Shown piece by piece: positions 21,223 to 31,062 of a stretch of DNA of 64,000 bases (position 1 is the first letter of the stretch; each line of letters opens with the position of its first letter). This DNA is from Isoetes taiwanensis. Taxonomy: Eukaryota; Streptophyta; Lycopodiopsida; Isoetales; Isoetaceae. Position numbers and translations under genes: made by a program. The stretch is from NCBI GenBank assembly GCA_021234155.1, contig JAJEKV010000002.1:40971841-41035840 (forward strand), in the 5' to 3' direction. The notes under the pieces are model-generated. The model had not been told where the DNA came from. It did no database searches and saw only the letters and a program-made list of their open reading frames with translations.

Positions 21223-21628
21223 CATGGCGCTTCAACAAAATTCCCTACTCTTCAAGTTCTTTGCTCCACGGGATCCGGCTCTTTTTGAGTCATTATCTTC
21301 TCCACTCCAACCTTTAAGTGATTCCACGGGCGGTCCAAGTAGGGAAGTTGCAGAACGCCACGGTCTTTACGAATTCTCCAAACAGGACCTCCCTACACCA
21401 AATCCGGACCAACTCCGGCAGTTTGTCGCTCACATGATCAACACCACCAATGGATACGCCACCCGGGTCGATCAGACAGCCATTTTGCTTACCCCGGTTC
21501 TGCTTTCTCAGGTATTCCAGTTCCCTCTTCATAGGCCTTCTTTATCTTGGGCTGCCTTACAGGAACAGGATGTCTCTAAGTATGGCCAACTTCCTTATCT
21601 ATCTATCTTATCAGGCCAACACTCATAA
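21223..21628 (+). pseudogene. LTR element ORF2, first part (unknown)
   Basis: Read from an internal ATG near 21223, the frame has SREVAERHGLYEFSKQDLP, NPDQLRQFVAHMINTTNGYA and RVDQTAILLTPVLLSQVF, ending at 21628. The protein sense then continues in another frame (QANTHKLTNIAKSHDTFVKF). The same shift is present in the duplicated copy, so it predates the duplication or reflects the normal structure. No known domain recognised. Confidence 0.4.
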
Positions 21629-21974
21629 ACTCACGAACATTGCCAAATCACATGATACTTTTGTTAAATTTCTATGGCGAAAGTTCTATGGGTATTCCAT
21701 CAAGAATACCCACATAAATAAACAGTTTTTCAACATTGTTATTGTGGCCATCCACTCCACTCATCCTATTGATTGGCCACAAATTTTGTTTCTCTGACTT
21801 CTTCATGAAATTGATCGCATCCAAGCAGCCCCTTCTACAGGCCTTGAAACCGCCGTGGGTGCTCACCTACAAGCCATCATCCGTCATTGTGTCCCTATAC
21901 CCAGTCCAGGTTCCCCCACCACTCAGCATACTACTTCTCAAACATCCACCCACCAACCCTCCAATCCCATTCCT

Positions 21975-22296
21975 GGGTGAAAGCATGCTAGGGTGTACCA
22001 TCTAAAGTTCTTTTTAGGGAGTGCGAAACTACCCAGAAAAGTACCCAATACTGGGTACTGGGAACTTGCATTAATATCTCAATAAACAATAAGTGTGAGA
22101 GTTTATTCATACATTTTAGTCTTTAATAGTATTATCATCCTCTAATACTATAGATTGACATGTCAATGACCTTCAACTCAAAAATTTTGGATTGATTTTA
22201 ATGGAAAGAAAAAATAGAAAGTACCAGTTTTAAAAGTACCCAGTGTAGGTACTTCTGAGGGTTCCAAAAGTGGTACACCGTAGCATGCTTTCACCC
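21975..22296. mobile_element. MITE, 322 bp, TIR GGGTGAAAGCATGCTA, TSD TCCT
   Basis: The 16-bp terminal inverted repeats are perfect and are followed by imperfect extension (GGTGTACCA/TGGTACACC). The element is flanked by TCCT at 21971-21974 and 22297-22300. The duplicated copy has the empty site with a single TCCT (at about 31290), which proves the boundaries and the 4-bp target duplication. No coding capacity. Superfamily not assigned; a 4-bp duplication does not fit hAT, Mutator or Tc1/mariner. Confidence 0.95.
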
Positions 22297-23147
22297 TCCT
22301 ATTAACCACCAGGCTGAGACTTCACGGCCTCATCCTTCTCCTGGTCACACTCAAAATCAAGAAAAACCTATTTCTGTCTCCTCTTCCTCAACGGAAACCA
22401 CACACTCCAATTCTCACCATGTTTCTCAGGCGTCACAGTCTAATCGACAACAGGGCCCCGCACCTCCACCTTCTCGACAGGCCCTGTATCAATATCAACA
22501 GGATGTGCAAGCAGCCGTCCTTAAGCTTCAAGACTCTCAAGAAACCTTCATGAATGGCATTCAAGCTTACATAGAGGCCACAGAAGCGGTTCACAGGGAT
22601 CTCCAGGCTACCAACACAAAAGCTCAATCCCTGGAAGACAGTCTTCGAACGAAGCACGAGGCTCTTTTACAGGCCCGTGAATCTCTCAAGGCTGAACAAG
22701 AACAGACAAGCCTGCTCGCTGATCAACAGGCTCAGTTACAGTCAACTATTCAAGAATTGTTGGCTACCAACAAGGATAAGGATAAACTCCTTGCAGATCT
22801 CCAAACCATGTACACGGAGCTCTCTCAGAATTACAACAACCAGGTCCAAGAACTTCGTGAGCGCAATGTGCGCATCACTTCTCTCGAAGACCAACTTTCC
22901 ATGCTCGAAAATCAGGTCACGCCTCTCCAGGCTCAACTCACAGAAGCTCAAAAATAGAAGATCATTGATGATACAGAGATTGCCTCCCTTCGGCTTCAAC
23001 TCCCCACTCATGGGCAATCCTCTTCACAGGGCACGCTATCTCACAGAAGGTTCCGTGATCAATCCCGTCTTCTGCTAGAGAAAGATAATCAGATCCTGAC
23101 TTGGAGCATCAACTCAAACAAGCTGTTCAGTCGGTAGAAGAAGCTTA
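22297..23147 (+). pseudogene. LTR element coiled-coil protein, copy 1 (disrupted)
   Basis: Same protein as the intact 31063-32163 frame of copy 2. Here it is broken by the MITE, by a stop at about 22957 (CAAAAATAG where copy 2 has CAAAAACAG), and by a 2-base loss near 23096. It also lacks one of two KDKLLAD repeats found in copy 2. Long heptad-repeat segments (LQDSQETF..., KLLADLQTMYTELSQNYNNQ) indicate an extended coiled coil. Confidence 0.75.
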
Positions 23148-23160
23148 AAGTCAACATGAG

Positions 23161-24585
23161 ATATATATTGAACTTGCTCTCCGCATTCCTCAGGATTTCT
23201 TTACGCCTTCCAGCTATCTGGATTATGTGGTTGCCCGACGCCACCTTTTTCTTCTGAAGTGGTATTCGGCACACGGCAAGCTTAATGAGCCATTGGGTCA
23301 AACGGATCTTCTCAGGATTTGGCCGGACCTTTCCATAGAATACACAGGCTTACTCTGTGCCCTCTTTGTCTTTGATCAACTCCACTGTGCGGATCCTGAT
23401 TTTTTCATTTTCTGGGTTGTTCAGCCTATGGCTTACATTTTTCATGATTTTTATCTGGCTGATACAAAGGATAAATTCCTAGGTGAGGCCCACCGGATTT
23501 TTCACGGCAACCCTCATGCTCATTGGCTGCTGTTACAGAACAATCCGTATCTACAAGATCCAGCTCACGCCAACACTCTCATCACGGAGTACATGCCGGA
23601 ACTTGCTCAGCACCTACCTCTGTAGCAAGCCGAGACGCTGGAACAGGTGCGCAAAAATTTAGCTCATCCTGAGGATCTTCCCTTCGCACAGATATACTTG
23701 CAGCACCTGGGTGGCTACAACACCCTGCGTGCCTTCCTGGACAGTAAGACTATACCCACGGATGGGTTAATCCTCCAGTTTATACCATGCTCTCAGGCTC
23801 TGATTGGGATCAGTGGTGCCGTGCTCTTGATGCAGACCTTGTTCGAGAATTTCGGGAACAGGCGCAGCAACCCACCCCCACAGGCATTGCTCAATCTCCA
23901 TATGCTTCCTTGGGTGCACCCCCAAGGCCCAGATATCTCACCGCGGATTGGAGTCTTCCCTTTTGGACGAAAGTCATGGATGGCCACGCGGACTGGACTC
24001 CTGCCCAGATCTCCACAGATCTTAGATGGGATCCCCGTTTTGTTCGACGCTCTGATTGGGAGAATGGTGCTACCTTGGACCACATTGAGAATTGGATCTA
24101 CATCCCCAATGAGCGCGGTTGGCAAACGCCCACTGAGGCTATCTCAGACCTTGATCTCTTCTTGGAGCGTGCTGCCACCTCCCCCGATCCATCCGTTCAC
24201 AGACAAGCAGGCTTTTGTGCTGCTTTAAAGTGCATTCTTTTGAGTTCTCTGGCTCGCCAGCGTCCTATTTATTATTGCAACCCGAATGCCAGCGTCAGTG
24301 CCTTTGGCCTTCAGACTTGCCTTCTTATGGAATGCCAGTTTGTTCCTGCTGAAGCACACCGTGCACTGGAAGAGATGGTACACTCAGGATTTCTCATTGA
24401 CGCTCTTCCCGCCATTGGTCTCAACACTCCAGAAGCCCTCCAGGCACGGCACGACCTCATTACCAATTATCATTCTGGCGCCCGTCCTCATACACACGCC
24501 AGGATGAGTTTCATGTTGCTGGGTTTCCACCATCTGAGAAGCTTCCCCCTTTCCTTCCTCCTAGGTGTCGTTTGGCGGGGGGGAG
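23161..24585 (+). pseudogene. LTR element ORF3, unknown alpha/beta-like protein, copy 1 (disrupted)
   Basis: The sequence starts near IELALRIPQDFFTPSSYLDY, is stopped at 23623 (TAG where copy 2 has TGG) and shifted near 23760. It then continues openly at 23787-24585 with SGSDWDQWCRALDADLVREF, LPFWTKVMDGHADWTPAQIS, RWDPRFVRRSDWENG and PIYYCNPNASVSAF. It is Trp- and His-rich and reads like a globular protein of 450 or more residues. It ends at the purine tract before the 3' LTR. I see no RT, integrase or protease motif. Confidence 0.5.
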
Positions 24586-25160
24586 TGTTAGTCCTGTATG
24601 TCCTGGTACAGGACTATGCATGCACACCATGGACCATGTCAAGAACAAGGATCCAAAGGCAGGTACAGGTCAGTCGGCAAAAGCCCAGCAGAAGGCCACA
24701 CAGAAGGCCACACCCACGCCAAAGAAGAGGCAGAGAACAGACAAGTGACGGGCCGTCAGCGTCAACGTGATTTCAGGCACCTCAAGAGGCAACGTCAACA
24801 TTCCTGCAAATCAGGCCTTCTTCCAGGAGTCGGCACCGAGATCTGACAGAGTATCTATTTGGGCCAAAGGCCATTGTACTATATATATGATCAGTAGAGC
24901 TAGCATTCACGGGCTAGATGAGTTTTTGGTCTTGTCTCCATTATGTTTCTCTCTATTGCGAGAGCTCATGTATCATCATTGATATCAAAGAGTTTTGTTC
25001 TCATCATTATGTTCTCATTGTCATCTTTTGTTCTCTCTCTTTTTTCCTTTCCTTTGTTTCTTTTGCAAATCCTGCATGACACAGCTACCAGATTCTCCTG
25101 TTTGATCCAAGGGTCCTCACAGAGAGCTGTCTTGTAGTTCCCGAACCCAGACTCTAAACA
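24586..25160 (+). repeat. 3' LTR of copy 1
   Basis: 575 bp, TGTTAG to CTAAACA, preceded by GGGGGGGAG and followed by target duplication TATAC. It carries the 11-bp duplication CAGAAGGCCAC shared with the LTR at 33584. Confidence 0.92.
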
Positions 25161-25165
25161 TATAC

Positions 25166-25380
25166 TACGAAGATCTGCCAACCTTTTTCACCCTAAATCG
25201 AGATATATTAGGGTTTTTATAGTATAGAGAAGTTTGTATGCATAATCATAATGTTGATGATAATGACAGTTTGAGTGAGAATGATGAGCTAGATGAGGAC
25301 TCAGAAACTCATCTATTGTTTTACAATGATATTTAAAATTATCGTCCAATAGGTCTTCGAGGCCTCCCATAGACGTAATA
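25166..25380 (+). pseudogene. LINE C-terminal domain, right half, and 3' hairpin
   Basis: It continues the frame broken at 17861: YEDLPTFFTLNRDILGF, a stop, then NDSLSENDELDEDSETHLLF and a stop near 25337. The 3' end has the stem AGGTC-TTCGA-GGCCT (25351-25365) and CATAGACGTAATA, followed by a CA/CT-rich tail to 25463. The second copy is at 34171-34385. Confidence 0.7.
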
Positions 25381-25463
25381 CACACACTCACACACTCTCT
25401 CTCTCCATCTCTCCCTCCCCTCCCTCCCTCCCCTTCCCTCCCTCCCTCCCTCCCTCTCTCTCA
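25381..25463 (+). repeat. Pyrimidine tail of the split LINE
   Basis: CACACTCACACACTCTCTC followed by CCCTCC and CCTCCC runs. The next LINE piece begins immediately after. The duplicate (34386-34464) differs in repeat number, as expected for a slippage-prone tract. Confidence 0.8.
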
Positions 25464-25933
25464 GAGTATCTTTGATCTCTAGGAATAATATGTCTCCATC
25501 TACCCACTTCCACATATCCATCTTAAAACGTAAGGAAATCTCGCGCATGCGTCTGAGCTCTCATCATTTGAGTATAAAAGAAGGAAGATGGAGGAACATA
25601 CCGAGGGAAAGGCGAGTCTGCAAGGCCTGTGGCCAGGATGAGGTCGAGGATGAGCTGCATGCCCTTCTTTTATGTTCAGCATATGAGGTATTGAGACGAA
25701 GATATGGAGTCCAAGGCACACTGGCAGATCTGTTTAGCCTACCACCTTCCACTATTGGTAATTTTATCATAGATGTATTGAGAATTAGACGAACTTGTCT
25801 TGCTAGTATTGATGCACTTTTACAAATTGATATAAATGAGATAGAGATGATTAAGAAGACAGATGATGCTTCTGACTGTGGAAGCTCATTACATGATTGG
25901 TTTGATGTAGAGGACAATCAACGCGTCTGGTAG
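25464..25933 (+). pseudogene. LINE C-terminal fragment with inverted 5' end
   Basis: The direct part (about 25520-25933) encodes MRLSSHHLSIKEGRWRNI, RVCKACGQDEVEDELHALLL and CSAYEVLRRRYG, a complete CxxC...H...C knuckle, then an acidic tail ending at 25933. The first 52 bases (25464-25515) are instead the reverse complement of 17714-17765, which lies in the neighbouring LINE (2 mismatches in about 51). The 3' stem AGACT-TGAT-GGTCT (25932-25945) and a CT tail follow. The 153-residue open frame is therefore chimeric at its N-terminus. Duplicate at 34466-34935. Confidence 0.8.
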
Positions 25934-25969
25934 ACTTGATGGTCTTAGTAGGCATAATAACAAACATTT

Positions 25970-26020
25970 CATTTCTCTCTCTCTCTCTCTCTCCCCCCTC
26001 CCTCCTCTCTCTCTTAAATG
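25970..26020 (+). repeat. (CT)n tail between two LINEs
   Basis: TTTCTCTCTCT followed by CCCCCCTCCCTCC and CTCTCTCT. It separates the 3' end of one LINE from the 5'-truncated start of the next. Confidence 0.8.
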
Positions 26021-27836
26021 TTTTGGTGGAATTGCTTGCTATGTTAGACATGAATTTACACATTTAGTGACAGTCCTGGATAAAATGGCATCACTTCAGT
26101 ATATTTGGATTGAGATACCTGGACAATAGAAAACTTTATGTTCCTGGTTGTTACTTTCCACCAAGAGAATCTCGTGTGTACAGTTCTGATAATTTAGACA
26201 GGGATGATCCCTTTTCTCATTTGGAACAAGATATTCTAGCATTTGGTTCCACAGGCGATGTGCTTTTGCTAAGTGATTTTAATGGATGGACAGCATAAAA
26301 ACAAGCAGCTATAGTTAGTCCAGATGGAAATTCAGAATGAATGGAGATGCTTGATGAAGATGAGCTATCAATTTCTGGATGGCATAGACACTCTAATGAT
26401 AGGATTAGATGGCCTAATCCACAAGGACATTATGTTTTGGCATTATGTAGTGGTCTTGATATGATTATATATAATGGCATAGCAAAATTTCCCATTTCTG
26501 GAAAATGTACTTGCAGGAATGCAAGTGTAGTGGACTATATTTTAGCTAAGCCAGCATTTATTAATCAGATGGTCAATCTTTCTATTGGCAGTGAAAGGAT
26601 TGAGTCAGATCATGTGCCAATTTTTGTTGCTATAGGCACATTGGCGCATGCTCCTCTATCTATCCGAGCTCCAAAAGTCAAGGTGAGATATGATAAGAAC
26701 ATTTTGTTTAAAGAATCATGTGAGGAAAAAATTTCCTTGATATTGTGGCCACAAGCAGCTTCTGAAATCAGTGACACTTTGACACGCTTGGTAATTTTGA
26801 TACAGCAGCCATGTGCTTTAGCTCGCATAGGCAAAGGAAGGGATTACCATGCAATGGGTGGCTTGATCAAGAATGCAAAAATCAAAGAAAGGAAAGAACA
26901 TGGGCAGAGTTCTAAAAAGCGAAAGGGGCAGAAAGGGAAAAACTAAAGAAGGAATACATAAAGCTGACTAAGTCTAAAAAGAAAAAGTATATATATCGGA
27001 AGCAGCAAAAAATGATGGAGGAGCTATTACTGAATCCAAAGCAATTTTGGAACAGATTGAAACCCAGTGTAAAACACGAAGCGATTTTAGAAACTAACGC
27101 CTTATTAGGCTAAGTGCGCAAGCTTTATCATGTATCTGGTATTTCTGATATGGAAGAGATCACATATCTCTTTGCTGGTGAATATGAGTTCACTCCTGAT
27201 GATTTGGAACAGGGCTTGAGTAAGCTTGCAAATGGTACGACAGCTGATGCACAGCGGTTGGTTGTAGAGATGTTCGAATGGGCTTGAGGTTTAACCCATG
27301 CAATGTTGTTGAAGCTAGTAAATGCAGCTTTAAAAGAGGGCTTTCCCCGCTCGTGGCAAGTTAACAGAGTTATCCCATTATACAAAGCAGGAGACGATAA
27401 GGATCCATGTAATTATAAAATGATTATGATTTGTAGTTTTTTTGCAAAACTAGTAGCTACAGTGTTAAACACTAAGATTAGTATGTGGGCGGAAGGGAAC
27501 GGAGTTAGGGCCATGGGGCAAGCAGGATTTAGACCTGAGCGGTCTACCATAGACCATTTGATAACTCTGCGTGCCATGATAGATTCAGTTATTGGCAAAA
27601 AAAGGCCTTTATATGCTCTTTTTGTGGATTATGCTAAAGCCTTTGACACAGTAAATAGACATACTCTCTGGCAAAAAATGGAACTAATTGGGGTCCCAAT
27701 GGAGTTAAGACAAGCGGTCAAGATATTATATGAGAAAGTCTTAGTGCAACTTTCTCTCCCTTATGTCAATGAATGTGAAGATGTTGTGGTGAGTAATACT
27801 GGAGTCAAACAGGGCTGCCCCTTATCTCCTACAGGG
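26021..27836 (+). mobile_element. LINE with endonuclease and partial RT, copy 1
   Basis: 5'-truncated, starting inside the endonuclease (FGGIACYVRHEFTHLV). Endonuclease motifs: VPGCYFPPRES, LDRDDPFSHLEQDI, SDFNGW (GDFNG in copy 2), DYILAKPAF, SDHVPIFVA. RT motifs: ALKEGFPRSWQVNRVIPLYK, AGFRPERSTIDHLITLRAM, LFVDYAKAFDTV and NTGVKQGCPLSP. It stops at about 27836, just before the expected catalytic YxDD. Loss of the 3' half is unlike normal 5' truncation and indicates a later deletion or insertion. Stops at 26131, 26296 and 26336 and a frameshift near 26945 disable it. Copy 2: 35028-36826. Confidence 0.88.
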
Positions 27837-28107
27837 TAGAAGCGTGAAAGGGTGGGCAAAAGAAGTGCCAGTATTTTACATTTACAAATTCAAAATGTTA
27901 GGAAATCCCCTCCCCCCCAGAAATTATTATTCTTGGAATGAATCATTAATAGGGCAAATAATTTTGAACTCTCCTCCCGCTCTCTGTTCAACCTCCCTCC
28001 CGCTCGAACCTCCATAGACGAAAGCTTGACATCCATATTCGAACCTCCATAGCCAAGATCAGGACCTCCATAGCCAAAAGCTTGCATTTTCAGAGAGCTG
28101 AAGCACC
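27837..28107. other. Spacer with short direct repeats
   Basis: Between the broken RT and the unknown gene. It contains three related units around AACCTCCATAG (28005-28070) and two AAAGCTTG words. No coding sense. Confidence 0.4.
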
Positions 28108-28119
28108 AGGGAACAGATC

Positions 28120-28437
28120 ATGATGAAGCAGTTTGGAACAAAGACATCTCCAAGGAAATCTCCTCGCAACAAACCTGTAAAGCCCATGCCAAGGTCTCCC
28201 ACTAGAACTGCCGCCCGACAACTCAAGAGTGGGTCTTCTTTAGAGGAGGTCTTGCCACCCGAGTTTGACAAGGTAAGCATCAGGCAGCTTAGGAGCAACA
28301 ATTTTGATAGCATGTTTCCAGGGCTAGTGCAAATAGTGCAGGATGTTTGGGGTTTTGAAGCCTCTCTATGCACAAGGCCATTCACAATCTGCTTTTCAGA
28401 CTCTCAAGTTGACCTATCCAACCTTTGGCAGCACTAA
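28120..28437 (+). CDS. Chimeric ORF at the duplication junction
   Basis: 105 codons. The first 81 are the N-terminus of the unknown gene (MMKQFGTKTSPRKSPRN..., FPGLVQIVQDVWGFEA). After the junction at 28359-28362 the frame reads antisense-unrelated LTR-element sequence (SLCTRPFTICFSD...) to a stop at 28437. The open frame is thus a by-product of the duplication. It keeps the uninterrupted reading (VSIRQLRSNNFDSM) that is frameshifted in the full-length copy at 37.1 kb. Confidence 0.6.
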   Translation: MMKQFGTKTSPRKSPRNKPVKPMPRSPTRTAARQLKSGSSLEEVLPPEFDKVSIRQLRSNNFDSMFPGLVQIVQDVWGFEASLCTRPFTICFSDSQVDLSNLWQH

Positions 28438-30542
28438 AGGCAAACCATTAGACCAAAGTGCTCAAGCTCATATGGAACAACATCAATATCACATAACCAT
28501 CTCGAAGGATGGCACATCTCATATCTGCATAGACAAAGATCAGCACATCACATGGGAAATCATACCCAAGGCTCAGACTCAAGGGAATGACTGACGGCTT
28601 GGGCCTCCAGAGGTCATTGCAGATGGAATTCATGGCAATGGATTGGGCTGGCATAAGAGCATGGTCATGGGTAGTCCACTCCATCCGCCCCTCCTGTGCG
28701 CACTTTGCAGAGTAGGTTGAAAAGTGTTGGGACCTGACTGTAGCCCGGCCCCGCCGGATGCATAGCCAAGGGGGCTATTCCTGGGTTGCATCTTCCCAGT
28801 TCCGATGGGGCAGGTAGGGATCACTCCCTCCAGAGATCTACATGCTGACTCAAGGTGACTAGAGGGCCACTGCCCTTATTCGTCTTGAACCCAATGGAGA
28901 GTGACGCATCACTCCACGGGTGTCAAGCCCATGCCTTGCCCACACGCAGTGGCAAGCCATTAGACCTAGTCCACAGGGATCTCCGATAGACTTTACACAC
29001 CAGAGGGACCGTTCTTCTGAGTCAGGACATGAACCTCCTTATGAGCCAGTCTAGCCCCTTCACCCACAACCAGGTGTGGTTCTTGTACACAGGCCGAATT
29101 TACAGTGTGCTAAAGAGGCTAGCTAGGAGCATCAACTACTAGTCCTTAGGGTCTCTACCCCCCTTCCCAATACAATGAGTCCACAGAGATACATCATCAT
29201 ACATATCACAGAAGAACTAAAGAACAAGATCTAATCTAATCACAGAGTTAGGTTCTTTAGTTAGGCTCGATATCTAGAGATCTAGATAGCTGTTATGGGC
29301 AATTTAATAGGCTAAACCTACTTATTCAATGACTGGGAGGCGGTTTAGGCTATTAAATTGACAAAATACTTGATCATTGGCTCGCTCCTCCTGTCCTGAA
29401 CTCGACCATCCTGCTGAACTGCTAGAAGATGAAGCTAGGAAGGGAAACTAATGAGCTAGATCGCTCAGACAGAGTTTGGGAGGTGGGTTAGGCTCCTGAG
29501 CAAGCAAAACAGACCCTAGAATGCTATGGACGAAAATAGCAAGTTAGGGTTTCCTTTACCTAAATAGACAAGGGTTAGGGCTAGGGTTTCCCATTATCCC
29601 TTTAAGCATGTGGGATAATTGGGTATGGCCCACTTGCCTTTATTAACTAGGTGGCATAAAGTGTCCACATGGGAAAATGTGTACATAGATAAATGTGCAC
29701 ATTAATAGAATATACACACCTTGCAAGTTGCCCCCTAGGGTGCTACCTGCTTGGCTACACGTCGGCGCATACCGCCAATCGGGATGGCGGTAATGCGATG
29801 ACGAGGCGCAAAGATAAAGATACGTCTTAGGACCGTGATATCGCGGCCTTTGAACGCCATCGACTAGTCTTGGGGTCAGGATGCTCAGCCATCCCGCCAC
29901 ACCAGCCGTCCATACGGATGCCGCGGTTGCGACATTTCTAGAGGTCCATGACCATCGCGTTCATTTTGCAAGTAATCCATTCCTGGCAATTAGTCATCAT
30001 CCATGCTCACGAACTGGTGTCTCCGCTTCGCACACTGCTCGTCTTATATAGCCCAACCGTTTGGAACTCTGTCGAGGTGGACCAATTGAAACAGTGCTAA
30101 CGTGGTTGCAATGCAAGGCCATTTCTAAATCCAGAATCTTTTCTCCCGCCGCATATCTAGCCATGGTACCTTCTGACACTTCTTTTTTATGATATCCCAC
30201 TTCGAGTTGCCAGCATTAAATGACATTCCTTCCTTTCACGCCCGTCGGTCATTAATATTTGTACCTTCGACCCGCTGTCACATCCCATCGTTCATTCACG
30301 TTTCATCTCCACCGCCTCCCTTAACTACTCGGGGACTTAGCCAAATTTTTACCTCTCAATTGACTCCTTCTGATCTGTTGCCACCTGGCACAACCAACGG
30401 TTCCTGTTTCATTCTCATCATGCCCCTTCGCCACAACTTGTGCGCCCTAAAACCTTTTCATCCCACTTCGTTTCGTCTTCTGCTCTCCGCCCTCCGGCTT
30501 CATCACATCCGACCTTCCGGTTCCTTTCCGACGCTCCTCGCC

Positions 30543-30947
30543 ATGGCCGCTTCAACAAAATTCCCTACTCTTCAAGTTACTGCTCTACGGGATCCGGCTC
30601 TTTTTGAGTCTGTTATCTTCTCCACTCCAACCTTTCGTGATTCCCTGGCCGGTCCAAGTAGGGAAGTTGCAGAACGCCACGGTCTTTACGAATTCTCCAA
30701 ACAGGACCTCCCTACACCAAATCCGGACCAACTCCGGCAGTTTGTCGCTCACATGATCAACACCACCAATGGATACGCCACCCGGGTCGATCAGACAGCC
30801 ATTTTGCTTACCCCGGTTCTGCTTTCTCAGGTATTCCAGTTCCCTCTTCATAGGCCTTCTTTATCTTGGGCTGCCTTACAGGAACAGGATGTCTCTAAGT
30901 ATGGCCAACTTCCTTATCTATCTATCTTATCAGGCCAACACTCATAA
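30543..30947 (+). CDS. LTR element ORF2, first part, copy 2
   Basis: From MAASTKFPTLQV (ATG 30543) to a stop at 30947, with REVAERHGLYEFSKQDLPTP and NTTNGYATRVDQTAILLTPV. It lies upstream of the coiled-coil frame, with which it may once have been continuous (frame change near 30900). A longer frame is open from 30189, but its first part shows indels relative to copy 1 and looks non-coding. Confidence 0.4.
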   Translation: MAASTKFPTLQVTALRDPALFESVIFSTPTFRDSLAGPSREVAERHGLYEFSKQDLPTPNPDQLRQFVAHMINTTNGYATRVDQTAILLTPVLLSQVFQFPLHRPSLSWAALQEQDVSKYGQLPYLSILSGQHS

Positions 30948-31062
30948 ACTCACGAACATTGCCAAATCACATGATACTTTTGTTAAATTTCTATGGTGAA
31001 AGTTCTATGGGTATTCCATCAAGAATACCCACATAAATAAACAGTTTTTCAACATTGTTATT

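Larger units (their letters stand above)
17862..25160 (+). mobile_element. LTR retrotransposon without visible pol, copy 1 (complete ends)
   Basis: It is bounded by LTRs that start TGTTAG and end CTAAACA (17862-18425 and 24586-25160) and flanked by the 5-bp target duplication TATAC (17857-17861 and 25161-25165). A purine tract GGGGGGGAG (24577-24585) precedes the 3' LTR. No TGG-type primer binding site follows the 5' LTR. The interior codes for proline-rich and coiled-coil proteins and an unknown protein. I see no protease, RT, RNase H or integrase motif. This is the structure of a large non-autonomous element that still carries ORFs and would need enzymes from a relative. A MITE (21975-22296) is nested in it. 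Confidence 0.9.
19040..28362 (+). repeat. Tandem segmental duplication, copy 1 (9.3 kb)
   Basis: This segment, from within ORF1 of the LTR element to within the unknown gene at 28.1 kb, is repeated directly at 28363-37349. The junction shares AGCC (28359-28362) with both parental ends (19040-19043 and 37346-37349). The copies differ by scattered substitutions, small indels and the MITE present only here. Confidence 0.95.

Noticed and set aside
23161-24585. Reverse transcriptase or integrase of the LTR element
   Set aside because: No YxDD, DxG/DTG, HHCC or DDE spacing is visible in any frame; only unknown Trp/His-rich sequence.
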